Assembly (NCBI RefSeq): GCF_041737375.1
Contig: NZ_JBGSRV010000003.1
Span: 124,001-188,000 of the forward strand
Reading direction: 5' to 3'
Source: Vampirovibrio sp041737375
Lineage (GTDB): Bacteria > Cyanobacteriota > Vampirovibrionia > Vampirovibrionales > Vampirovibrionaceae
DNA: 64,000 nucleotides
Positions 54,551 to 62,871 of the stretch are shown here, in pieces. The translations under genes were made by a program, and so were the position numbers. Position 1 is the first letter of the stretch. Every line of letters starts with the position of its first letter. Below the pieces are notes generated by a model. The model was not told where the DNA came from. It was given only the letters and a program-made list of their open reading frames with translations, and did no database searches.

Positions 54551-54653
54551 AGCCAATGAACCACTATAAATGCTATCAGCCCTTAACGAATTTTCGGACT
54601 CCATAAAAAGAGGCGAAGCCAATGAAGCACTATAAATGCTATCAGCCCTTAAC
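54551..54653 (+). repeat. Tandem duplication, two 37-base copies 66 bases apart
   Basis: 54551-54587 and 54617-54653 differ at one base (AACCAC versus AAGCAC). The repeat covers the ribosome-binding region and first codons of the 54622 gene. Confidence 0.85.
54556..54606 (+). CDS. 16-codon leader ORF, duplicate of the start of the next gene
   Basis: It encodes MNHYKCYQPLTNFRTP and stops. Its first eleven codons and the preceding AAGCCA are repeated 66 bases downstream at the start of 54622-55404, with one base different. It may be a leader peptide or the remnant of a tandem duplication. Confidence 0.45.
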   Translation: MNHYKCYQPLTNFRTP

Positions 54654-55404
54654 CGGAATGGATGACTTTGACTGTTTGCAAATAGCTTTTGAAATCATGA
54701 TGCTCGATATGGGGGATCTACCTGGATTTCAAGCGGGTGTGAAAATAGAAGAAAACTTTCCCAAAGACCAAACCAAGGCAGAGCAAGAAAAACGGCTGAC
54801 GGCGATGCTAAAGGCGCAGAATAAATTGGAATTGTCCCGGTCAGCAAGAAAAACACCTGATGCAGTGTTACAAGATGCTTTGAATCGCTTAGATAATGAG
54901 TTGGGTTTTCCACAAGATCAACAAGGTACGACAGCTTGGGAGATAGTCGGGATTTACCTTAAAAAAAGACGTAAAATGAGTTTGCAAGAGCAACTGGATG
55001 CCCACTTTGAACTCAAAGGTCAAAGACTGGCTTATCGCAATCGAGTGTTGGAGTTCCCCTACTTTGCATCAGATTTTTGGGGATTTTGCAAACAAAAATA
55101 TTTACAAAAACAGCCTTTATTTTCCAACCGAGTGGTTATAAGAGAAGAAGAAGCCTATCCTAAAGAACTGTTTACTGAACTCGCTCCGAAAACATCAAAG
55201 GGCGGGTTACAACAGAAAATTGCTTTGTTCTTGTGTACACCAAGAACCATAAATGAAATAGAACAAGAATTTGGCTACAGCAAATCAGGAGCCTTCCTCA
55301 GTAATAAAAATCGAATAAATGACATATGGAATGATAAGAACCTTAACTACAAATTAAAGAAAAACAAAAGTAATGGGAAATGGGAAATCATTAAGCTTTG
55401 TTAA
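54622..55404 (+). CDS. Hypothetical element protein
   Basis: A 260-residue soluble, charged protein (AWEIVGIYLKKRRKMSLQEQLDAHFEL), rich in Lys, Gln and Glu, without known motifs. The C-terminal 70 residues (KIALFLCTPRTINEIEQEFGYSK, FLSNKNRINDIWND) suggest a winged-helix DNA-binding domain. Its 5' end is duplicated upstream. A terminator follows at 55582-55615. Confidence 0.68.
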   Translation: MKHYKCYQPLTGMDDFDCLQIAFEIMMLDMGDLPGFQAGVKIEENFPKDQTKAEQEKRLTAMLKAQNKLELSRSARKTPDAVLQDALNRLDNELGFPQDQQGTTAWEIVGIYLKKRRKMSLQEQLDAHFELKGQRLAYRNRVLEFPYFASDFWGFCKQKYLQKQPLFSNRVVIREEEAYPKELFTELAPKTSKGGLQQKIALFLCTPRTINEIEQEFGYSKSGAFLSNKNRINDIWNDKNLNYKLKKNKSNGKWEIIKLC

Positions 55405-55561
55405 GCTCTTAAAACACCCTGTTCATCTATTGCGTACGGGTTTCAGTACGGGATCGCGTACGTTATATTCTTTTCTCGATCTGGCATTATTAAGTTCATC
55501 AGGCACCGACAAGCCTAAGCCCCAAAGAACAGGCTATAAGACTACCAGTCAGACATAAACG

Positions 55562-55636
55562 TTTATTACTGACTTTTACGTCCTGCCATCGCTCTTTGGT
55601 GGCAGGGCTTTTTTTGTGCCTGGAGTCAGTAATAAA
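55562..55636 (+). terminator. Terminator inside an outer 13-bp inverted repeat
   Basis: CCTGCCATC/GGTGGCAGG with a T7 tail (55582-55615) is a standard terminator. It is nested between TTTATTACTGACT (55562-55574) and AGTCAGTAATAAA (55624-55636). A near copy of the latter lies at 54456-54469. Confidence 0.75.
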
Positions 55637-55646
55637 GGATCCAATC

Positions 55647-55820
55647 ATGACCCATAAATTTTCACATCCCTTTGTAGAAATTCGCTTTTACGTCCCTTTG
55701 GACTCAGAAGCATGGCAGGACTTTCAAGCCTCAAATGCCTTTGCCACTTTGGCTCAAGCCGGACTGGTGCAAATGCAGGAAGTTACGCAACATGTACAGA
55801 AAGGGAAAAAACATGCCTAG
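55647..55820 (+). CDS. Small hypothetical element protein
   Basis: A 57-residue protein (THKFSHPFVEIRFYVPLDSEAW) with AAAGGA seven bases before the ATG at 55647. It overlaps the next gene by eight bases, so it begins the replication/nuclease operon. Function unknown. Confidence 0.6.
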   Translation: MTHKFSHPFVEIRFYVPLDSEAWQDFQASNAFATLAQAGLVQMQEVTQHVQKGKKHA

Positions 55821-56457
55821 TACCATCAACGCCATGGCCCCATTGGTTGGTGTCACGCCGAAGGGAAAACACTTAACCCAGGAAGGCCAAGAGGCTTTTA
55901 TTTCCACTTACAAAAGCTTTTGCTTCCGGCAATTGCCTCATACGGTTTTACGGCTTGATATGCCAACCTATGAAACCATCAAAGCTTTATCCAAGCTCAG
56001 AATGAAGGACTGGGCCAGTACAACACGCTGGAACCCAGACGCCGAAACCACCGGGTTATTGGGCGAGCTGGCCACCTTCCATTTCTTTGGATTTTCTCCC
56101 GAGCAGGCATTAAAAGACTTCAAGGATGGTTTATCAGGGGATGGAGGGGTTGATTTTCACTGGGCTGGCGAAGCGGTAGACGTGAAAACCACCCGTGGGC
56201 AGGCGTTAAAGTTCCGGTTTAACCGATCTAACAAAGCCAGCCGACGCGCCACTATTATTTTATTTTCACATCTGCAAGAAGAGGCAGACGGCGTTTTTGT
56301 TCAGCTATTGGGTTGGGCCTGGCGGTTCAGGCTTCACCCCTGGATGCGCTCAGATTCACGATCCGACTTTGTGCGGATTGAGACGCTACGCCGTGAAGGA
56401 ATCCTTCAGCCAGTAGAAACCCTGAAAGCAATGATAGAGGGTGATTATCATGCGTAA
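55813..56457 (+). CDS. Candidate PD-(D/E)XK-type nuclease
   Basis: A 214-residue protein. The core ETTGLLGELATFHFFG, GDGGVDFHWAGEAVDVKTTRG has a Glu helix, a D-x(n)-DxK hairpin and a polar basic follow-up, matching PD-(D/E)XK phosphodiesterases. It could act as a Holliday-junction, Vsr-type or restriction-type nuclease; no methylase is nearby. AAAGGG precedes the ATG at 55813, with overlaps on both sides. Confidence 0.72.
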   Translation: MPSTINAMAPLVGVTPKGKHLTQEGQEAFISTYKSFCFRQLPHTVLRLDMPTYETIKALSKLRMKDWASTTRWNPDAETTGLLGELATFHFFGFSPEQALKDFKDGLSGDGGVDFHWAGEAVDVKTTRGQALKFRFNRSNKASRRATIILFSHLQEEADGVFVQLLGWAWRFRLHPWMRSDSRSDFVRIETLRREGILQPVETLKAMIEGDYHA

Positions 56458-56782
56458 GCCTGAAATTGAATGCAGCGCCGAAAGCCCCTGCCCTATTTGT
56501 GGAAACACGCACACTTGCATTTGGTTTGTTGATGCCGCTCAGAAGCCCACTTTAGGCCTACCCAAGAGCATGTACGATGGCTTGCCGCTGAAAAAAAGCT
56601 TCATCAATCCGCCAGCACCACCCGGCTGGTACGCAATTGAATGTTCTAACGTAAAGCACGAAGGCCAAAGAAGATGCGTTATGTTTGGCAAAGAGGCCGC
56701 TGAAGTTTTCCGCTTGATAGACGTGCTTCCCAAGCTGATTCATGCCAACTTCCAGAAACTAACTAACCAGAACCACTGGTAA
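56450..56782 (+). CDS. Small zinc-binding hypothetical protein
   Basis: A 110-residue protein with a zinc-knuckle-like SPCPICGNTHTC and later ECSNVKHEGQRRC. This resembles the N-terminus of the adjacent large replication protein (CPICGKLDAC). It overlaps the nuclease gene by eight bases and ends 8 bases before the large gene, so it is operonic with both. Confidence 0.68.
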   Translation: MRKPEIECSAESPCPICGNTHTCIWFVDAAQKPTLGLPKSMYDGLPLKKSFINPPAPPGWYAIECSNVKHEGQRRCVMFGKEAAEVFRLIDVLPKLIHANFQKLTNQNHW

Positions 56783-56790
56783 GTAAAGCA

Positions 56791-59700
56791 ATGGCCCGAT
56801 TGATCCATGCTTCCCGGCATCAACCCTGCCCCATTTGCGGAAAGTTAGACGCTTGCCGCCGAACGGAAGATACCAACCCTCTTTATTTCTGCCTGCGAGT
56901 TCATAGCAGCTTGCAGACCCCTTCCGGCTGGCATTATCTGGGTGATGACAAAAACGGCGTGTTTGGACTATTCAAGCCGGACAACAAAAAGGAATATCGG
57001 CCATGGCAGGTTAAAAATGTACTGCCCCCAAACCAACCAAACCCTGATGCGCCTACAATTGCGGATAAGCTCATTACAAATCGGGCATCCGGCTATGAAG
57101 GTCTTCTTTCACAGCTCAGCATTGATCCGCTTCATTCCTATTGGGTAAAAAAGAAAGGGCTTCCTGATGCCGCTATTCAGCATTTCAACTTAAAATCCTA
57201 CACTATGGCCACCCGGTTGGATGGAATGGCATCTGAGCTACCCGGCATCAGCCCAGGCGAGCCGGAGAAGATGATAGGAAAAGGCGGTTTGTTGTTGCCT
57301 GTCAGAAACTTCAAACAGCAGCTTCTTGGCTTTCAGGTTGTCCCTTCAGGGCGGATTGCACAAGAAAGCCATGGCCGACCCTGGAACAAAAGCAAATATA
57401 TATGGCTCTCCTCTAAAGCAAAGGGAGGTCAAGGGCCATCATTACCAGAACCTTATAACGCCTTGCCCCTTGGTTACTTTCAGCCTGACACTTTGAATGA
57501 TCCCAAGACACTCTATCTATCTGAAGGCATATTAAAATCCATGATCATCTGTTACCGGATGGGATGGCATATTTTGGGAACGGCATCGGCGGGTCGATTT
57601 TGCCCAAAACAATTAGAGGAAACCATCCAATCTGGTGAATTTTCAAGGGTGGTGTTAATTCCAGATGCGGGAATGCTCGACAACGCCAATATTGCCCGTG
57701 CCTATGCCAGTACAGCCAAAGCAGTTCAACAGATAGGCAGGCAACTTGAATGCCTTTGGTGGGAACAGACAACCAAAGCAACCGCCGACTTTGATGAACT
57801 CATTACAGATGGAAAAACGGACAGCTACCGGGTTTTAAGTTTTGACGAGTACTTCCTTAAACAATCCATTGAAACCCAAGAGCAGGCGGACAGGCTAAAA
57901 TTTCTTAAAAAGCTGTTTTGGCTCCCCCGAGAAGTGCCTGTTCACCCCAAACCAACGCCCAACACGGCAAACATCCGTGAGGAAATGGCAAAAGCCTTTG
58001 AAAATATCTTGCTGCAAGGCCGTTCAGGCAAAGGGCTATTACATCTCTTTCAGGATCCAGCCGGTACCGGCAAAACAACCACGTTGGCCCGAACAGTAAA
58101 ACAGTTGCATGATGCAGGCCGGTTAAAAGATCGTGTCCTCTTTCTGGTGAGAACCAAAGAACGCATAACGGATCTTGAGCAAATCTTAGGTGATGCCGCA
58201 TTCTATGCTTATGGCCGGACAGAATCCCCTGAAAGCAACTTTTACTGCCAAAAACTTGAAGAATATGCCCGAATTGCAAACGCTCGCTTCAACCCTGGCC
58301 AATTTTGCCTGAATTGTCACGATGAATTAGAGTACCTCCGCAAAACCTGCCCTTATAAAGAGCAGCAAAAAGCCGCTAATCATGCCCGCATTGTGGTTGC
58401 CACCAATCATTCCTATATGGGTGAAAGCAGTCGGATTGAAAAGTTTGCAACCATCATCATTGATGAAGACCTGACATCAAGCGGCATTACTGAGCAGGTA
58501 AGCATTAACCCCGGACGGGATTTTGAGAAAATCCGCAACATAATTCAAAGCAAGCCGGATTTACAGCAGCAGTTCCCGCCAATGCATCCCCTTTGGCCTT
58601 TGCTGGATCAACTAGAGAGCTTGGCCATGGCCGGTACAGATAGCCCCGAAGAACAGCTTCAAAGCATCTGGGAAAGGCTGGAAGCGTCAAGCGTCTTTAC
58701 ACTCATCGGACAGTTTATGGCGAATTGGCCAATAAATAACCCAGAGGAAGCATTTCCATTTGAGAATCGCGCCCTCCTGTCTGAAGGTGGCCCAAGGCGG
58801 CTTATGTTTGATCTGATTCGAGCGCTCACCGATGGCAAAGAACGCCTGATTACAAGCAACGGGCGGATTATCTTTGAGCGCCCTTGCGCCAGTCTGAGCG
58901 TTTTGCGGAATAAAAAAGTCATCAGCCTGGATGCCACCCCTTTGGTTTCCCTTTTAGAAAATATATGGTCGCCTGAGAAAATATGCCGCTACGGCGATCT
59001 GAACTATGCGCCCAATGTAGAAGTGACACAGGTAATAGGTCGGGTTTTCTCCCCTGGCAAGCTGTCTACTACTGACACCCAAAAACTGCAAACGGTGGTT
59101 AAAAGTTTTATCCAGAACTATTCAAAACCCCTGATCATTATGCCCAAAAGCTTGGCACCAAAGTTGACAGAGGAAGACACAAGCACCATGCTCCATATTG
59201 ACCATGAAAATCTGCAAGTTGGCTGGTGGGGGAATCAAACCCGAGGTAGTAACGACTATTTAGATTGTGACATAGCTGTTTTGGTTGGGAATTATCAAAT
59301 CAACCCGGAAGCCATGCGCTTAAGGGTCAATGCACTTAGGCAAACCTCAGCCATCCAAGGGAAAATGCGTGAAATATTACAACCCATGACCTTGGCTGGC
59401 CATGGCTGGCTAATTCCTTACCGTTTCCAATCTTGTGAGCCTGATCCCTTAGTGCAGTTGACCATGCAAGAAGCCCAAGCTGCAGAATATGCCCAAGCGA
59501 TTGGACGATTAAGGGCCATCAACCGAGATAAGCCGGTTCAAGTAGTTATCTTGAACGGCTATGTACTGAAAGGACTGCGAGTGGATTCAGTTCTAGAATG
59601 GCAAAGCTTGATGCACTCAAACCCGGAACAGAGAAAACGCCCAAACATTGAACAGTTGAACCATGAGAAGAGCGAGCAAGCACTACAGACGTTAGCATCA

Positions 59701-59811
59701 TTCCTTGCTAAAAGCCCAAAAGATATCAGTAAGGCTCAAGTAGCAAGGGAAACAGGGCTATCCAGAAACACAATTGCCAAGTACTGGAAACAAGCGCAAG
59801 CCATTTCTTAA
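56791..59811 (+). CDS. Large replication protein: zinc finger, Toprim-like (DUF3854) domain, SF2-type helicase, HTH
   Basis: A 1006-residue protein. Residues ~13-35 hold CPICGKLDAC...C, a primase-type zinc ribbon. Residues ~240-300 (TLYLSEGILKSMIICYRMGW, VVLIPDAGM) look like a DUF3854/Toprim domain. The helicase has Walker A DPAGTGKTTT (~422), Walker B IIIDEDL (~553) and a motif VI-like QAIGRLRAINR (~900). The C-terminus carries an HTH (KAQVARETGLSRNTIAKYW). The layout recalls cyanobacterial plasmid replication proteins of the CyRepA1 type; that link is an inference. It should drive replication of the element when excised. Confidence 0.82.
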   Translation: MARLIHASRHQPCPICGKLDACRRTEDTNPLYFCLRVHSSLQTPSGWHYLGDDKNGVFGLFKPDNKKEYRPWQVKNVLPPNQPNPDAPTIADKLITNRASGYEGLLSQLSIDPLHSYWVKKKGLPDAAIQHFNLKSYTMATRLDGMASELPGISPGEPEKMIGKGGLLLPVRNFKQQLLGFQVVPSGRIAQESHGRPWNKSKYIWLSSKAKGGQGPSLPEPYNALPLGYFQPDTLNDPKTLYLSEGILKSMIICYRMGWHILGTASAGRFCPKQLEETIQSGEFSRVVLIPDAGMLDNANIARAYASTAKAVQQIGRQLECLWWEQTTKATADFDELITDGKTDSYRVLSFDEYFLKQSIETQEQADRLKFLKKLFWLPREVPVHPKPTPNTANIREEMAKAFENILLQGRSGKGLLHLFQDPAGTGKTTTLARTVKQLHDAGRLKDRVLFLVRTKERITDLEQILGDAAFYAYGRTESPESNFYCQKLEEYARIANARFNPGQFCLNCHDELEYLRKTCPYKEQQKAANHARIVVATNHSYMGESSRIEKFATIIIDEDLTSSGITEQVSINPGRDFEKIRNIIQSKPDLQQQFPPMHPLWPLLDQLESLAMAGTDSPEEQLQSIWERLEASSVFTLIGQFMANWPINNPEEAFPFENRALLSEGGPRRLMFDLIRALTDGKERLITSNGRIIFERPCASLSVLRNKKVISLDATPLVSLLENIWSPEKICRYGDLNYAPNVEVTQVIGRVFSPGKLSTTDTQKLQTVVKSFIQNYSKPLIIMPKSLAPKLTEEDTSTMLHIDHENLQVGWWGNQTRGSNDYLDCDIAVLVGNYQINPEAMRLRVNALRQTSAIQGKMREILQPMTLAGHGWLIPYRFQSCEPDPLVQLTMQEAQAAEYAQAIGRLRAINRDKPVQVVILNGYVLKGLRVDSVLEWQSLMHSNPEQRKRPNIEQLNHEKSEQALQTLASFLAKSPKDISKAQVARETGLSRNTIAKYWKQAQAIS

Positions 59812-59839
59812 GGAAAGAGTTCAAACCTTTCAGCATTGA

Positions 59840-60961
59840 TCAATCCCAATTTTTCATGGCGTCAATAACCTCTTGTTCAGCCGTCATGCAATAGTTTCGG
59901 GTGATTTTAATATCTGAATGCCCACAAGCCATCTGCAACATCACCAAAGATCGCCCTTTATTGGCGTTCAAGGTCACAAAGGCACGTCTCAGAGCATGAG
60001 GGCTAACCTTAACACCGACGGAACGCCCTATTCTCTCCAAACGCTGATAAAGCCCACTTCGAGTCATTGCCTTACCGTGTTTATCCCGCAAAATAAATGG
60101 CTTTAGGCTTAAATTGGCATCTCTCAAATGGTCTAAAAGAGCATCAGCAAGTGTTTTGGTTAAGCCTACACGCCGTGTCTTCCCTCCCTTACCCAGGCGA
60201 ACAGTTAACGAATCTTTCAGAAAGTCGATATCCGACCATAGCAAAGCGCTTGCTTCCGAAGCTCTCAGCCCGGTGTGTGATAACAAAAGAACGATTAAAC
60301 GCTCTTGAGTGGTTTGGCATTCAGCCAAAAGCTTTCCCAAGCTCTCCTCATCCACTGTAAAACGTTTTGGGGGCAAGTGTCGCTTGGGATAGAGCGGCTT
60401 TACCTCTTCCTGAAAATGGTCATCCAAGCACCCTTCCCTGCGAAGGAAGTTCCCTAAACAAAGAATCGACTTATAGTAATGCTCCCGTTTGGCAAACTGT
60501 ACAGCCGGAATAGCCATTAGCTCTTTTTTCAGGTGGTTTGCCCTGACTTCGCTATATTTTGAGAAGTAAAGACCTACATAATGGCAGTAATCTTGAATGG
60601 TTCGCTCACTATAGACCCTACCGTTCAATGTTCCTTTGGCCATGGCGTTTACCCAAGCCGGAAGCATCCCGATATGGCTTTTCTGTTGAGCTTTTTTCTT
60701 TTGCTTAACGGCGGAAGCTTCCAAAGTGGCAATCATTTCCACCGCTTGAGGACTGATAAGCCAAGTGGTTTTATTGCCATAAGGCTTTGCAATGGCTGGA
60801 AGCTTGCCAGACTCGCACCATCGCTTAATGGTCATATCTGAAATCCTCAACTGATGAGCGGCTTCCTTAACTGATAAAAAGCCATGGCCAGCTTGCCGCT
60901 TTGTTGAAAAATGTTGAACTTTTGTTGAACTTTCATTAATTGTGTTGGACTTTTGCCCCAA
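59840..60961 (-). CDS. Tyrosine recombinase/integrase with N-terminal excisionase-like HTH
   Basis: About 373 residues. Residues ~25-75 (GFLSVKEAAHQLRISDMTIKRW, CESGKLPAIAKP) form an HTH_17/MerR-like domain normally found in excisionases. A core-binding SAM-like domain and the catalytic domain follow: Arg in HTGLRASEASALLW, Lys in LGKGGKTRR, HALRRAF, His in CGHSDIKITRNY and the nucleophile Tyr. The start is unclear: no ATG precedes the HTH. TTG at 60961 is the best guess, and the frame stays open into the tRNA. It faces the tRNA-Ala gene and its N-terminal coding part contains TGTTGAAC repeats. Confidence 0.88.
   Translation of the reverse strand: MGQKSNTINESSTKVQHFSTKRQAGHGFLSVKEAAHQLRISDMTIKRWCESGKLPAIAKPYGNKTTWLISPQAVEMIATLEASAVKQKKKAQQKSHIGMLPAWVNAMAKGTLNGRVYSERTIQDYCHYVGLYFSKYSEVRANHLKKELMAIPAVQFAKREHYYKSILCLGNFLRREGCLDDHFQEEVKPLYPKRHLPPKRFTVDEESLGKLLAECQTTQERLIVLLLSHTGLRASEASALLWSDIDFLKDSLTVRLGKGGKTRRVGLTKTLADALLDHLRDANLSLKPFILRDKHGKAMTRSGLYQRLERIGRSVGVKVSPHALRRAFVTLNANKGRSLVMLQMACGHSDIKITRNYCMTAEQEVIDAMKNWD
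60903..60949 (+). repeat. TGTTGAAC repeats near the right end (arm-type sites)
   Basis: TGTTGAA-type units lie at 60903, 60912, 60923 and 60942 (the last TGTTGGAC), the middle ones 11 bases apart. Part of this array, 60909-60927, is identical to 52001-52019 at the left end. Confidence 0.65.
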
Positions 60962-61047
60962 ATTTTGAGAATGCTCACAAACTAAAACAGCCCCTAGATT
61001 CGGTTGAATCTCTTGGGACTGTAAGTGTTTATCCAGAAGTGGGGTTT

Positions 61048-61120
61048 TGGAGGCGACAGGAATTGAACCCGCGACATCCTGCGTGCAAAGCAGGCGCTCT
61101 ACCAACTGAGCTACGCCCCC
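61048..61120 (-). tRNA. tRNA-Ala (anticodon TGC)
   Basis: A complete 73-base cloverleaf. The acceptor stem GGGGGCG pairs with CGCCTCC, including the G3-T70 wobble that identifies alanine tRNAs. The D arm is TAGCTCAGTTGGTAGAGC, the anticodon loop TTTGCAC, and the T arm TCGCGGGTTCAATTCCTG. CCA is not encoded. Its 3' 67 bases are repeated at 51885-51951, showing that it is the integration target. Confidence 0.96.
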
Positions 61121-61243
61121 AAGGCGATTTGTAATTTATAGCATACCCGACACTGGACTGGCAAAGGTTTTTTAAGGAAATAACTCGTTTTTAACGGGTA
61201 AGGGCCTTTTATTCCAAGCATCGGCCACCTGCGGCCCTAAAAA

Positions 61244-61777
61244 CTAATTGCTTAAAATCGCTTGCCGCAAGGATTCCACCATGGCCGGAGTGGGTTGAGC
61301 GCTCTTCTTCCAAAGCACTTGCCCGGTGGGCCCCAGCAAAACAAATGAATATTCCTCTTTCTGCAACCCCAAAGCGGTCTTCAACTGCTTTGTATCAGCG
61401 TAAAAAGGATAAACACGGCTCATTAACATTTTATTACTAACCGTTTTTCGCATAAACGCTTCTATGGAACCGTTCAACGCTTTATAACGAGGCTCAATCA
61501 CCGCGATTTCCACAATTTGAAGATTGCTGGACTGGGTTCGCAAACCATCAAACATCAGCAAGCCCTTTTCCAGCGTTGGCTGATGGCGGGGGTGAAACCC
61601 CATGGCAATCACGGTATTTTTGCCCAATAAGGCATTGGGGAAAGCGAACTTGCCAGCGCCGCTTAAACTCACCAACTCCCCTTTGGGCAACACGGCAGCC
61701 AGCCCCACACCCCAGGTACAAGTTGAAAAAGTAAGCAAAACAGCTAGAATAAGGGGAATGATTCTCAATGGTTTCAT
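61244..61777 (-). CDS. Secreted thioredoxin-fold protein (ATP10-like)
   Basis: A 177-residue protein with a signal peptide (IPLILAVLLTFSTCTWGVGLA). The remainder has a thioredoxin-like order: KNTVIAMGFHP, LQIVEIAVIEPRY, VYPFYADTKQLKTALGL, YSFVLLGPTGQVLWKK. The CxxC redox motif is missing, as in ATP10-type proteins. It is probably periplasmic; the role is unknown. Confidence 0.72.
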   Translation of the reverse strand: MKPLRIIPLILAVLLTFSTCTWGVGLAAVLPKGELVSLSGAGKFAFPNALLGKNTVIAMGFHPRHQPTLEKGLLMFDGLRTQSSNLQIVEIAVIEPRYKALNGSIEAFMRKTVSNKMLMSRVYPFYADTKQLKTALGLQKEEYSFVLLGPTGQVLWKKSAQPTPAMVESLRQAILSN

Positions 61778-61914
61778 AAGGTAGCCAGAGGCCTTTCCAG
61801 TTATCCAACACGAAGCTCAGAATCACAATTATAAACGCGGATCTGGCCACGTCTCTACATTGACATCAGAATAGCTTCAGTTACACTAATTTTTATGTAC
61901 CAATCGGTATATTT

Positions 61915-62871
61915 ATGAGCACTAACCCCAATATAGTCAATACCCATTCCGCCATTCACTCAAACAACCCTGAACCCATTTACGCCAACCAATCCGAATG
62001 GTCCCGATGGATTCCGTTTGCTTTTTTACATGTGGGCGGGTTGGCCGCCTTCTGGTGTGGCTGGTCGCCGACTGCCGTTTTAATTGCGGTGGCCCTGTAC
62101 TGGGTTCGCATGTTTGCCATTACCGCTTTCTATCATCGCTATTTTTCGCACCGCAGCTTTCAAACAGGCCGGGTGCAACAGTTTATATTTGCGGTTTGGG
62201 CCATGACCTCCGTGCAACGAGGCCCCTTGTGGTGGGCCTCGCATCATCGCAGGCACCACCGATTGGCCGACAAGCCCGGCGATCCTCACTCCCCGGTAAC
62301 CGAAACCCTGCTGCAATCCCATATCGGCTGGATGACCGTGCCCGAGAATCTGGAAACCGATTACACCGTGATTAAAGATCTCACCCGCTTTCCAGAACTG
62401 GTTTTTTTAAACAAATTTGACTGGGTGGTACCGGCCTGCTACGCCATGGCCCTGTATGCACTGGGTTACACACTGGAGCAAATCGCCCCGTCTCTGGGAA
62501 CCAATGGGTTTCAGATCCTCATTTGGGGATTCTTTATCAGTACAGTGGTTCTGTTTCATGGCACCTGCACCATCAATTCACTGGCCCACCTGTTTGGCAG
62601 CCGCCGCTACGCCACCGCCGATGATAGCCGGAACAACCTTTGGCTGGCCTTAATTACTCTGGGCGAAGGCTGGCACAACAACCACCATAAGTTCCAGAAT
62701 ACGGTGCGCCAAGGCTTTTACTGGTGGGAAATTGATATCACCTATTATGTTTTGCGGTTGATGGCAGGGCTGGGCATTATTCACAATCTCAATCCCGTGC
62801 CGGTGGAAGCCTACCAAACGGCTCCCACCTCTGCCCACCCCTCTGATACCAACGCCGGGGCAGGCCGATGA
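61915..62871 (+). CDS. Acyl-lipid/acyl-CoA delta-9-type fatty acid desaturase
   Basis: A 318-residue membrane di-iron desaturase. The three histidine boxes are HRYFSH, HHRRHH and GWHNNHH, at the expected spacing, with four predicted transmembrane helices (AVLIAVALYWVRMFAITAF, LIWGFFISTVVLFHGTC). It introduces cis double bonds in membrane acyl chains. The stop overlaps by four bases (ATGA) the FAD oxidoreductase start. Confidence 0.93.
   Translation: MSTNPNIVNTHSAIHSNNPEPIYANQSEWSRWIPFAFLHVGGLAAFWCGWSPTAVLIAVALYWVRMFAITAFYHRYFSHRSFQTGRVQQFIFAVWAMTSVQRGPLWWASHHRRHHRLADKPGDPHSPVTETLLQSHIGWMTVPENLETDYTVIKDLTRFPELVFLNKFDWVVPACYAMALYALGYTLEQIAPSLGTNGFQILIWGFFISTVVLFHGTCTINSLAHLFGSRRYATADDSRNNLWLALITLGEGWHNNHHKFQNTVRQGFYWWEIDITYYVLRLMAGLGIIHNLNPVPVEAYQTAPTSAHPSDTNAGAGR

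Larger units (their letters stand above)
51885..61114. mobile_element. Integrative genetic element in tRNA-Ala, about 9.2 kb
   Basis: The region is bounded by a 67-bp perfect direct repeat of the tRNA-Ala gene. The right copy belongs to the complete tRNA and the left copy is truncated. It carries an integrase next to the tRNA, an AlpA/Xis-like gene, small regulators, a nuclease candidate and a large replication protein. No capsid, tail, relaxase or type IV secretion genes are present. It therefore resembles an integrated plasmid or a phage-satellite-like island. Gene density is lower and coding looser at the left (52.5-54.1 kb), unlike the flanking chromosome. Confidence 0.9.

Noticed and set aside
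60962..61105. Integrase start inside the tRNA
   Set aside because: The frame is open, but the added residues are translated tRNA and att sequence without homology; translation from within a tRNA gene is unlikely.
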